From Chryseobacterium indologenes (GTDB lineage Bacteria; Bacteroidota; Bacteroidia; Flavobacteriales; Weeksellaceae), in the NCBI RefSeq assembly GCF_002025665.1, contig NZ_CP018786.1:5250749-5314748 (forward strand): 64,000 nucleotides of DNA, in the 5' to 3' direction. Below are positions 17,578-25,270 of the stretch, piece after piece. The notes under the pieces are model-generated. The model was given only the letters and a program-made list of their open reading frames with translations. It was not told the origin of the DNA and made no database searches. Numbering within the stretch: position 1 is the stretch's first letter; the number at the start of each line of letters is the position of its first letter. A program made the position numbers and the translations under genes.

Positions 17578-17617
17578 ATTAGGATGTATGCTATCTGAAC
17601 AACATAGACATCCTAAT
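17578..17617. repeat. Inverted repeat between the divergent PepSY and yifB genes
   Basis: Perfect ten-base arms ATTAGGATGT (17578-17587) and ACATCCTAAT (17608-17617). Inside, CTAT (17591-17594) also pairs with ATAG (17604-17607), extending the stem. There is no T-run on either side. It lies between two genes transcribed away from each other, so it is either an operator or a leader hairpin of one of them. Confidence 0.55.
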
Positions 17618-17750
17618 AGCTTTGAAGAAGATACCTCAATGCTCTTTTATTAATATGTTTTTAAATATGCTTATTCTTATAGAAAATAATTCTTGTAACT
17701 TTCAGATTTTCAAAATATTATATTGTTTATTTTTACTTCAAAAACACACC

Positions 17751-19286
17751 ATGCTGATCAAAATTTATGGAAGTGCCATTCATGGAGTGGCTGCACAGAC
17801 CATTACTATTGAAGTGAATGTAGATACCGGAGGAGTAGGATATCATCTCGTAGGGCTTCCTGATAACGCTATTAAGGAAAGCAGTTATAGAATTTCTGCA
17901 GCCCTGAAAAATGTAGGATTTAAAATTCCTGGAAAGAAAATTACCATTAATATGGCTCCTGCAGACCTTAGAAAAGAAGGCTCTGCCTACGATCTCAGTA
18001 TTGCTATTGGTATTTTAACTGCTTCAGATCAAATACTCGCTGAGAATGTTAAAGACTATATTATTATGGGAGAGCTTTCACTGGACGGAAGTTTACAACC
18101 TATTAAAGGTGTTTTACCCATTGCGATCCAATCCAGAGAAGAAGGCTTTAAAGGAATCATCCTGCCCAAACAAAATGCAAGGGAAGCAGCTATTGTCAAT
18201 GAACTTGAAGTGTACGGAGTTGAAAATATCAGAGAGGTTATTGATTTTTTTAACGAAGGAAAGCCTCTTGAGAAAATGATTTTGGATACCAGAAAAGAAT
18301 TTCATGAAAGGATTAATGATTTTCCTTTCGACTTCTCCGAAGTTAAAGGTCAGGAAACAGCCAAAAGAGCAATGGAAGTGGCTGCAGCTGGTGGACACAA
18401 TATTATTCTGATCGGTCCACCCGGAAGCGGAAAGACAATGCTGGCCAAAAGAGTTCCCAGTATTTTGCCTCCATTGACATTGAAAGAAGCTTTGGAAACA
18501 ACAAAAATTCATTCTGTAGCCGGGAAAATAGGAACAGAAACATCATTGATGACAGTTCGTCCTTTCAGATCTCCACATCATACCATATCGGATGTTGCAC
18601 TGGTGGGAGGAGGAAGTTATCCGCAACCAGGAGAAATCTCTCTTGCTCATAACGGGGTTTTGTTTCTGGACGAGATGCCCGAATTTAAGAGAACAGTGCT
18701 GGAAGTCATGAGACAGCCTTTGGAAGATCGGGAAGTAACGATTTCAAGAGCCAGATTTACGGTAAACTATCCCGCAAGTTTTATGTTGGTAGCTTCTATG
18801 AATCCCAGTCCAAGCGGATTCTTTCCCGATGATCCTAATAATACCTCATCTGTTTATGAAATGCAGCGGTATATGAACAAACTTTCAGGGCCGCTTTTAG
18901 ATAGAATAGACATCCATATCGAAGTTCAGAAAGTAGAATTTGAGCAACTTTCCGAGAAAAGAAAAGGAGAGAAGAGCAAAGATATCAGAGAGCGGGTTTT
19001 GAAAGCAAGGGATATTCAGAATAAAAGATATCAAAGCCTCAATATCAGCAGTAATGCCCAAATAGGACCTAAGGAAATTGAAGCCTATTGTGAACTGGAT
19101 GAAACCTCTTTCAGCCTCATCAAATTAGCGATGGAGAAACTCAATCTTTCAGCAAGAGCTTATGACAGGATCCTTAAAGTAGCCCGAACAATAGCAGACC
19201 TTGAAGAATCCGAAAATATTCTGTCCCATCATATTTCCGAAGCCATACAATACAGAAGTTTGGATCGTGAATTCTGGAACGCTTGA
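17751..19286 (+). CDS. YifB/ComM family Mg-chelatase-like AAA+ ATPase
   Basis: 511 residues. The start at 17751 (MLIKIYGSAIHGV) is where family homology begins; an upstream in-frame ATG at 17622 would add 43 hydrophobic residues unlike the family. Seen: N-terminal ChlI domain (VDTGGVGYHLVGLPDNAIKE), Walker A IGPPGSGKTMLAKR at about 229-242, Walker B-like VLFLDEMPEF, sensor segment SFMLVASMNPSPSGFFPDD, and C-terminal LSARAYDRILKVARTIADLE. In naturally competent bacteria the ComM member helps branch migration during DNA uptake. dprA, another transformation gene, lies in this window at 51.7 kb. Confidence 0.93.
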   Translation: MLIKIYGSAIHGVAAQTITIEVNVDTGGVGYHLVGLPDNAIKESSYRISAALKNVGFKIPGKKITINMAPADLRKEGSAYDLSIAIGILTASDQILAENVKDYIIMGELSLDGSLQPIKGVLPIAIQSREEGFKGIILPKQNAREAAIVNELEVYGVENIREVIDFFNEGKPLEKMILDTRKEFHERINDFPFDFSEVKGQETAKRAMEVAAAGGHNIILIGPPGSGKTMLAKRVPSILPPLTLKEALETTKIHSVAGKIGTETSLMTVRPFRSPHHTISDVALVGGGSYPQPGEISLAHNGVLFLDEMPEFKRTVLEVMRQPLEDREVTISRARFTVNYPASFMLVASMNPSPSGFFPDDPNNTSSVYEMQRYMNKLSGPLLDRIDIHIEVQKVEFEQLSEKRKGEKSKDIRERVLKARDIQNKRYQSLNISSNAQIGPKEIEAYCELDETSFSLIKLAMEKLNLSARAYDRILKVARTIADLEESENILSHHISEAIQYRSLDREFWNA

Positions 19287-19729
19287 TTTTTGTTCTATTT
19301 AATTGATTTAAAACTAAATACTCAGTTTTATTTTCATAAGTTTAATTCTTATATGTGAAGTTAACATAGTAATTATGTAACGCATAAGTTAAAATATTAT
19401 GTTAAGTTTGATTACCAAATTATTTAAAATATTATATTATGGAAATCAAATTCATAAATACTACGTAGGAAGTGTATCCCACTTATAAAGGATAGATGAA
19501 ACAAACTCTTCCTTCTTTTTCGAATAGATACATAACGTTTGAATACGGCCTGCCGTCCCTCTCATAGAGAGGTAGGTTTATACCCTATATCATTCAGTTT
19601 TGATAAACTAACAAGAAACACATTTAGTAAATAAACGGTGGTTATCCCTCATGTCTTTATTTTTTTAGATGTTTTCTATAATTGAAATCCCACTTTACAA
19701 ATTTTTAACCCAAACCAAATCAAATTATT
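19287..19729 (+). other. Long leader region ahead of the NRPS-like gene, with several small hairpins
   Basis: No gene is visible in these 443 bases. TAAGTTTG at 19403-19410 fits the -7 consensus, without a clear TTG partner. Downstream lie AAGTG/CACTT (19470-19484) and a six-base stem CCTCTC/GAGAGG with loop ATA (19558-19572), followed by GGTAGGTTTATACC. If transcription starts near 19415, the leader is over 300 bases, which leaves room for a regulatory RNA. No known riboswitch was recognised. Confidence 0.4.
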
Positions 19730-22700
19730 ATGGCAAACACCATTCCCTCATTAGAAAGTCTGTCATCAGGTTCAACAGTATTATTGTCCTCTGAAGACAG
19801 AGAAAAATTACTCAACAGGTTCAATAAAACCGGTTGGGATTATCATCATGAAGATACTTTGGAATCTCTTTTCCGGAAACAGGCTATCTTCCATCCTGAT
19901 AAGACTGCCGTGGTTTACCAGGATCAAGAGATTACTTACGGAGAGTTGGATCATAGAAGCAATCAGCTCGCCAACCTGTTATTGAGTCGTGGTATCAAAG
20001 AAGGAAAATATGTTCCCATCTGGCTGGACCGTTCTTTGGAATGGGCCATTGCGATACTTGGAGTTATCAAAACAGGTGCAGCCTATGTTCCGATAGACCC
20101 TGCTTATCCTGTGAAAAGAGTAGAATATATTCTTTCTGATACCTCTGCTGAACTTATTATTACCAATCAAATTCTTGGAGAACTTTTATCAGAAACTGAA
20201 AAGATAAAAGTATTTGATCTAAGTAATATGGAGAATCTTAATCATTTATCATCAGAATATCCAGGAATTAATATTCATCAGAATGCCCTGGCATACACAA
20301 TTTATACTTCAGGCTCAACGGGTAAGCCCAAAGGTGTGATGGTGGACCATCAGGCTATACAACATCTGGTAACATGGCATAATCATCATTTTCATGTGGA
20401 TCATAGCTCAAAATTAACTCTTGTTGCAGGGTTAGCATTTGATATCTCTGTATGGGAAATGTGGTCTGCTCTTGCTTCCGGAGCCACTATTTTTATTGCT
20501 GATAATGAAGACAGAACGGATGCACTTGCTTTACTTGATTATTATAGAAGAAATCAGATTACCCATGGTTTTGTACCCTCTGTTCTGGCTCCGTCTGTCG
20601 TTAATTATTCCGGTAATTATTATGATCTGAAACTGAAATATCTCTTTACTGGAGGAGAAAAGCTAAAACCAGTGCTTACTTCAGAATTAAGCTACGAGCT
20701 GGTAGATTATTATGGTCCCACAGAATGTACTGTATATGCTACTTATAAAAAAGTGAAAGATATTAGTGGGAAATATGTTTCATCTATAGGCAGGCCGATT
20801 GCCAATGCAAAAGCATTTATTTTGGGAGAAAATAAGGAATTGCTGCCTGTAGGAGCTGTAGGAGAACTCTGTATTGGAGGAAATCTTTTAGCAAAAGGAT
20901 ATCTTAATAATAAAGAACTTACTGATGCTAAATTCATAACTAACCCATTCAATGAAGCAGAGAAAATCTACCGTACAGGAGACTTGGCCAAATGGAATCC
21001 GGATGGTGATATTGAATTCTTGGGAAGGATTGATAATCAGGTAAAAATTCGTGGCTTCAGAGTGGAACTCGGAGAGATAGAACGTTCATTGATCCAGCAT
21101 GAAAACATTAAAGAAGCTATGGTTATTGGTAAAGAAACGGAAGGAAGTACCAAATATCTGATTGCCTTTATTGTATTGGCTCCTGGAGCAATAGCAGATA
21201 TTTCATCAGTCCGAAATGCGTTGAAAGAAGAGCTTCCGGGCTACATGATTCCCGCACAAATTATTTTTATAGATAAAATTCCGTTAACAGCAAATGGAAA
21301 AACAGATACGCAGGTCTTAAAAGATCTGGCCGACAAAGAAGCTAAAGAATTGATTTCATTTGAGCCACCAACCAACGAAACCGAAAGAATTATTGCAGAT
21401 GTCTGGTCGTCTGCATTGGAACGCCCTGTCATCAATATCACAGATAATTTCTTTGACATTGGAGGAAACTCTCTGTTGGTTGCAACGGTAGCGGTTGCTT
21501 TACAAAGAAAGCTGGATGTAAAAGTGTATCTGCGGGATATATATCAGTATTCCGTATTGCAGCAACTGTCAGAAGTTCTTATTAACAGGTCCAAAGAGAC
21601 AAGGGAATCAATCCCCATGGAAGATGTAGAACCATATGTTGAGCTCCAGAAAGATGTTTATCTTGCTCCAGGAACTGTTTTTGCAGGTGGATTTGATCCT
21701 CAGCAGGTGGAAAATCCAGCAACAATATTTTTAACAGGTGTCACAGGTTTTGTAGGAATTCACCTGTTACAGGAGCTTCTTGATACGACAAATGCTGATA
21801 TTTATTGTCTCGTAAGGGCTCAGGATGAGTTTTATGCAATGGAAAAAATTGACAGGTGTTTTAAACAATATCATATTCCTCAACATGTAGAACAGAAATC
21901 AAGAATTATTCCTGTTATTGGAGATCTGGCTTTACCATCTTTAGGGCTTTCAGAAGAAACATTTACAAAACTGGCTCAACAAACTGATCTGATTTACCAC
22001 TCCGGAAGCTCAGTTAACTTCATCGAACCCTATTCTTATATGAAAGCACCGAATGTAGAAGGACTAAGGGAAATCATCAAACTGGCAGGAGCAGAAAGAA
22101 CAAAATGTCTCGCTTTGCTGTCAACCATTTCCGTGTACAGCTGGGGGCATGTATTTACAGGAAAAACAGTAATGTTGGAATCTGATGATATTGAACAAAA
22201 CCTGATGTCTGTAAGTAAAGATATTGGTTATGTAAGAAGTAAATGGGTGATGGAAGCCGTTGCTGATTTAGCCGCAAAAGAAGGACTGCCATTGATTACT
22301 TACCGTCTCGGATATGCCATGTGTCACAGTAAAACAGGCGCAAGTGCATCTTATCAATGGTGGTCCGGATTGGTGAAAAATTGTATAGAATTCAAATCTT
22401 ATCCCGCGCTCACTGAGCTTAGAGAAGGTCTTATTACCGTAGATTATATGACGAAAGCCATGGCTCATATCACGAAAAATAAAGAAGCAATAGGGAAGAA
22501 ATTCAACCTGATTGCCCGTCCTGAAACCAATCTTACTTTGGAAGACTTCTTTGGACTCATGAAAAAATATTATCCTTTCACACTCAAAGACCTTCCTTAT
22601 AAAGAATGGAGAAAACAATGGGAAGATGACAGTAAAAACCGTTTGTATCCGTTGACCAGTCTTTTCAGAGACAATATGCATGAAGGATTATCTACTGTAG

Positions 22701-22837
22701 AGCTTTACCAGAACACTTACGTATGGGATTGCTCCAATGTTATTCAATATTTGAAGGGTTCAGGCATTCAGGAACCGGTATTTGATAAAAAACTGTTGGA
22801 TTCCTATTTACAATATCTGGGAATTCCGGTTGAATAG
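19730..22837 (+). CDS. NRPS-like enzyme: adenylation - carrier (T) - thioester reductase
   Basis: 1035 residues in A-T-R order. The A domain (about 42-535) shows TIYTSGSTGKPKGVM, YGPTECTV, IYRTGDL, QVKIRGFRVELGEIE and NGKTD. The carrier domain (about 545-620) has DIGGNSLLV with phosphopantetheine Ser581. The reductase (about 665-1030) has the NAD(P)H-binding TGVTGFVG at 669-676 and the catalytic Tyr834/Lys838 of YVRSK. There is no condensation domain. One acid is probably activated, loaded and released as an aldehyde or alcohol. Aligned by eye to GrsA, the pocket reads D-I-W-F-F-G-Y-V-Y-K, which I cannot match to a known substrate. A phosphopantetheinyl transferase is needed but is not in the window. 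Confidence 0.92.
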   Translation: MANTIPSLESLSSGSTVLLSSEDREKLLNRFNKTGWDYHHEDTLESLFRKQAIFHPDKTAVVYQDQEITYGELDHRSNQLANLLLSRGIKEGKYVPIWLDRSLEWAIAILGVIKTGAAYVPIDPAYPVKRVEYILSDTSAELIITNQILGELLSETEKIKVFDLSNMENLNHLSSEYPGINIHQNALAYTIYTSGSTGKPKGVMVDHQAIQHLVTWHNHHFHVDHSSKLTLVAGLAFDISVWEMWSALASGATIFIADNEDRTDALALLDYYRRNQITHGFVPSVLAPSVVNYSGNYYDLKLKYLFTGGEKLKPVLTSELSYELVDYYGPTECTVYATYKKVKDISGKYVSSIGRPIANAKAFILGENKELLPVGAVGELCIGGNLLAKGYLNNKELTDAKFITNPFNEAEKIYRTGDLAKWNPDGDIEFLGRIDNQVKIRGFRVELGEIERSLIQHENIKEAMVIGKETEGSTKYLIAFIVLAPGAIADISSVRNALKEELPGYMIPAQIIFIDKIPLTANGKTDTQVLKDLADKEAKELISFEPPTNETERIIADVWSSALERPVINITDNFFDIGGNSLLVATVAVALQRKLDVKVYLRDIYQYSVLQQLSEVLINRSKETRESIPMEDVEPYVELQKDVYLAPGTVFAGGFDPQQVENPATIFLTGVTGFVGIHLLQELLDTTNADIYCLVRAQDEFYAMEKIDRCFKQYHIPQHVEQKSRIIPVIGDLALPSLGLSEETFTKLAQQTDLIYHSGSSVNFIEPYSYMKAPNVEGLREIIKLAGAERTKCLALLSTISVYSWGHVFTGKTVMLESDDIEQNLMSVSKDIGYVRSKWVMEAVADLAAKEGLPLITYRLGYAMCHSKTGASASYQWWSGLVKNCIEFKSYPALTELREGLITVDYMTKAMAHITKNKEAIGKKFNLIARPETNLTLEDFFGLMKKYYPFTLKDLPYKEWRKQWEDDSKNRLYPLTSLFRDNMHEGLSTVELYQNTYVWDCSNVIQYLKGSGIQEPVFDKKLLDSYLQYLGIPVE

Positions 22838-22996
22838 TATTTTAATAATTGAAAAGCTCAGGCAGAATATGTTTGGGCTTTTAATTTTTGGCGAGCAAAT
22901 ACGTCAAGTTTTGTCGTAGTGGAGAATGACATTTGTATCAGGGCAATGAGAAAGTATTGCTCAGCTTTTAATTAACCGAAAACCTGAGAAAAATAA

Positions 22997-23287
22997 ATGA
23001 ATAATATTATTGTATTGTCTAAAGATTTTGCAGCAAATGAAAGTGCAGTGGTAGATCTTAGATCCGAGGGATTTACAAACTCATTGAAAGCTCTTACATT
23101 TCACAATAAAACAGGACAGTCTGCAAAATTTCTTTGGCAGGGAGATACAATCTATAACAAAGAAAAAGCTGGATATTTTAAGGAAATAAACAATGATCTG
23201 GGTGTGAAGGTAAGCCAATATGAAGGTTTTATAACGGTTACCAATGGAGGAGGAGAACAATATTTGGAAGGCCAGCTAAAGCTATAA
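22997..23287 (+). CDS. Small hypothetical protein behind the NRPS-like gene
   Basis: 96 residues, no signal peptide, no Cys, and balanced charge. It alternates short strands (IIVLSKDFAANESAVVDL, KALTFHNKTGQSAKFLWQG, FITVTNGGGEQYLEGQLKL) and looks like a small all-beta fold. I do not recognise a family. It lies 159 bases after the A-T-R gene on the same strand and ends just before a strong terminator, so it could belong to the same transcript, although an imperfect hairpin at 22852-22882 may reduce read-through. A role in the same pathway is possible but unsupported by sequence. Confidence 0.6.
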   Translation: MNNIIVLSKDFAANESAVVDLRSEGFTNSLKALTFHNKTGQSAKFLWQGDTIYNKEKAGYFKEINNDLGVKVSQYEGFITVTNGGGEQYLEGQLKL

Positions 23288-23312
23288 TCAGGTATAGGTT
23301 TCTATAAAGAAA

Positions 23313-23345
23313 AAAGATCAGACAATAAGGTCTGATCTTTTATTT
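23313..23345 (+). terminator. Terminator after the 96-residue gene
   Basis: Perfect arms AAAGATCAGAC (23313-23323) and GTCTGATCTTT (23330-23340) with loop AATAAG, then TTATTT. The minus-strand spondin gene ends 10 bases further, and the stem is symmetric enough to serve both directions. Confidence 0.85.
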
Positions 23346-23354
23346 ATCTGCAGA

Positions 23355-24581
23355 TTAATTGATTGTTACTTTAATCACATTCTGTACCGCAGGAACAGGA
23401 TAAAAGTTTCCTACCTTGGAAATAGTCTTATTTTCACTTTGTGGGGTTCCACCAAACAATGCCTGATGATTTCCCGCACCCGGATATTGGTCAATACCAG
23501 TCCCGGAATCAAATAATGAAGTTTTTAAGCTGAGGTCTCCTTTAGTATTAGCATCAATACTTTGTTCATTGGCATAGAACCAGTCATTGGAAAAGCCAAA
23601 CATGGTTGCATAGGCAATTTTATCACCTGGCTCAGCATTAAAGTTGGTGGTTACCTTACTTCCAGGAGTTACAGGCGCATTTCCTGCAACATATACTCCT
23701 TTTACATTAGGTAAAGATTTTAAACTGTTTTGAAGTTTGGCTACATTTCCAAACTGGGCAATATCTTTCAGTCCCATTCCACTGTCTAATTTGCCTAATT
23801 CATAAATTGGATTTTTATCACCACGATAAACAACCACCAGAGCAGGAGAAAGCCCCGTCATAATTCCTGTATTGGCATTCAGTTTTGTCATCATTTTACT
23901 GATATTTCCCATTTGAGCAATATCTGTGATTTCAGGATTGGATAAAGCGTTAGGTGTAAAAAACGGAGCGTTGTTCAGCAGTTGAGATCCATTATAATTG
24001 GAAACTGCCCATACACCGGGAGAAAAAGGAGTTTCGTTGGCTGTTCCGCCGGAGGTATTGGTAATTGTCAGGGTAAATTCTGAAGTTACGTCATTGTAAG
24101 TAAGATTAAGCTTCATAAGTTGTGAAGCATTGACATTAGGAACCTGCATAATGGGCTTGCTTTCAACCTGCCCTGTGGTGTCATCTTTACTTCCGTTATC
24201 CCACAATCGGACACTTGAAGAAACATCTCCGGTAATAGCATTTCCATTAGCATCAAACAATTTGATACCCGGCTGCTGGGATGCAAAAAACCAGTCTTTT
24301 GAAGCTCCATACATCGTTGCAAACATTAAAGCCTGTGCTTTTCCTGCACTGAATTTAATAGAAACAGATTGACCGGGTAAAATAATAGGAGGCGTTCCTG
24401 TTCCCTGAAAACTTCCGCTTTCTACAAAATCTTTGGGAGTTACAACGTTTTCAAAAGTAATGGATCTTTGAAAACCGATGTCCATCATCATGTCGTTATT
24501 AGAATCACTGCATGAAGTTAAGGAAAATGCAGCTAGAGTAGCTGCAGCTAAAATTGATGTTCTGAAAATAAATTTGTTCAT
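23355..24581 (-). CDS. Spondin-domain lipoprotein with two tandem domains
   Basis: 408 residues; lipobox LTSC with Cys24. Two Spondin_N-like units are seen, about 36-195 and 208-395. Each carries the same landmarks: a FENV or NVAKLQ opening, PG..V...F.A..G....ATM(Y/F)G.S.DWF(F/Y)A near the middle, and a final stretch with LWDNGSKDDT or LFDSGTGIDQYPGAGNHQ. The duplication is old, as only the core residues match. Extracellular spondin folds bind calcium or matrix components in eukaryotes; in bacteria they are surface lipoproteins of unknown role. The gene is alone on its transcript and has a palindrome in its leader (24595-24623). Confidence 0.88.
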   Translation of the reverse strand: MNKFIFRTSILAAATLAAFSLTSCSDSNNDMMMDIGFQRSITFENVVTPKDFVESGSFQGTGTPPIILPGQSVSIKFSAGKAQALMFATMYGASKDWFFASQQPGIKLFDANGNAITGDVSSSVRLWDNGSKDDTTGQVESKPIMQVPNVNASQLMKLNLTYNDVTSEFTLTITNTSGGTANETPFSPGVWAVSNYNGSQLLNNAPFFTPNALSNPEITDIAQMGNISKMMTKLNANTGIMTGLSPALVVVYRGDKNPIYELGKLDSGMGLKDIAQFGNVAKLQNSLKSLPNVKGVYVAGNAPVTPGSKVTTNFNAEPGDKIAYATMFGFSNDWFYANEQSIDANTKGDLSLKTSLFDSGTGIDQYPGAGNHQALFGGTPQSENKTISKVGNFYPVPAVQNVIKVTIN

Positions 24582-24594
24582 AAAAGTAAATTTT

Positions 24595-24623
24595 TATAGT
24601 TACAATTGATATCTGTAACTATA
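24595..24623. promoter_or_regulatory. Perfect palindrome in the spondin leader/promoter
   Basis: TATAGTTACA (24595-24604) and TGTAACTATA (24614-24623) are perfect ten-base inverted arms with a nine-base centre. They lie 14 bases upstream of the spondin start codon. The form fits a dimeric repressor or activator site, or a leader hairpin that would cover the ribosome-binding region. No T-run follows. Confidence 0.55.
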
Positions 24624-24713
24624 GTCGGCTACTTTTTGAGATCCTGACAAAAAATATTTTCTTAATTCAATTTTTTTTAAATGTATCGTTTTGAGAGGGA
24701 AAAGTAAAGCGGT

Positions 24714-25190
24714 CTATATCCCCTTTTTCCCATCCAGAATCATCTGGATCATTTTTATTTTTCTGTTCTCTCTTGTTTCCGTTTTCTTGGCTTCTTCAAT
24801 CCAGCGGATGTATTCTTTTTTGTGAGTATAGCTCATCTTGTCAAATAAGGCTTTTGCTTCCGGATTTTCATTAAAAACAGAAGCGATATCATCTGCAATT
24901 TCAACCACTCTTTCCTCCTTATCTTCAGTAAGAGCAACAGAGACTTTATCTCCGAAAGTCTTACCCAACATCTTTCTTACTTTCTGAGTCAGTCCTAAAA
25001 TATGACAGTCGGATTTCATTTTGACAAGGCTTCCGCGGTATTCAATCTTATCATCAAACAGGGCTTTAATTTTTACCTGTCCTTTTGTATGAAACAATTC
25101 CTCTGTAGAAAATGGAAATTCTACAAATGCAGCATTCATTTCTCCGTTCTGCTGAATAATGGCTATGAATTCAATAGGGTTAAGCTTCAT
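24714..25190 (-). CDS. YdeI/OmpD-associated family protein (DUF1905 plus OmdA-like C-terminus)
   Basis: 158 residues, no signal peptide. The N-terminal DUF1905 barrel is seen at about 5-95 (AAFVEFPFSTEELFHTKGQVKI and VRKMLGKTFGDKVSVAL) and the OmdA-like helical tail at about 100-158 (FDKMSYTHKKEYIRWIEEAK, KKTETRENRKI), the signature of the bacteriocin-protection YdeI family. In enterobacteria relatives influence resistance to peptides and polymyxin; the molecular role is not known. The gene stands alone on the minus strand between the spondin and S46 peptidase genes. Confidence 0.85.
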   Translation of the reverse strand: MKLNPIEFIAIIQQNGEMNAAFVEFPFSTEELFHTKGQVKIKALFDDKIEYRGSLVKMKSDCHILGLTQKVRKMLGKTFGDKVSVALTEDKEERVVEIADDIASVFNENPEAKALFDKMSYTHKKEYIRWIEEAKKTETRENRKIKMIQMILDGKKGI

Positions 25191-25210
25191 GATGAAATAT
25201 TTTAAGAATC

Positions 25211-25247
25211 AAAAATAAAAAAACCGTGAAAGTAAATTTCACGGTTT
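25211..25247 (-). terminator. Terminator of the S46 peptidase gene
   Basis: Arms AAACCGTGAAA (25221-25231) and TTTCACGGTTT (25237-25247) with a five-base loop. On the minus strand the stem is followed by a long T-rich run. It lies 24 bases after the peptidase stop codon. Confidence 0.8.
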
Positions 25248-25270
25248 CAAAAATATATCAAATGAGATAA

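Noticed and set aside
17622..17750. 43-residue N-terminal extension of YifB
   Set aside because: The family begins MLIK(I/T)YG; the extra segment is hydrophobic, unlike orthologues and contains the likely promoter region.
19558..19572. Rho-independent terminator before the A-T-R gene
   Set aside because: The six-base stem has no T-run and lies more than 250 bases after yifB and 158 before the next start. It fits a leader hairpin better.
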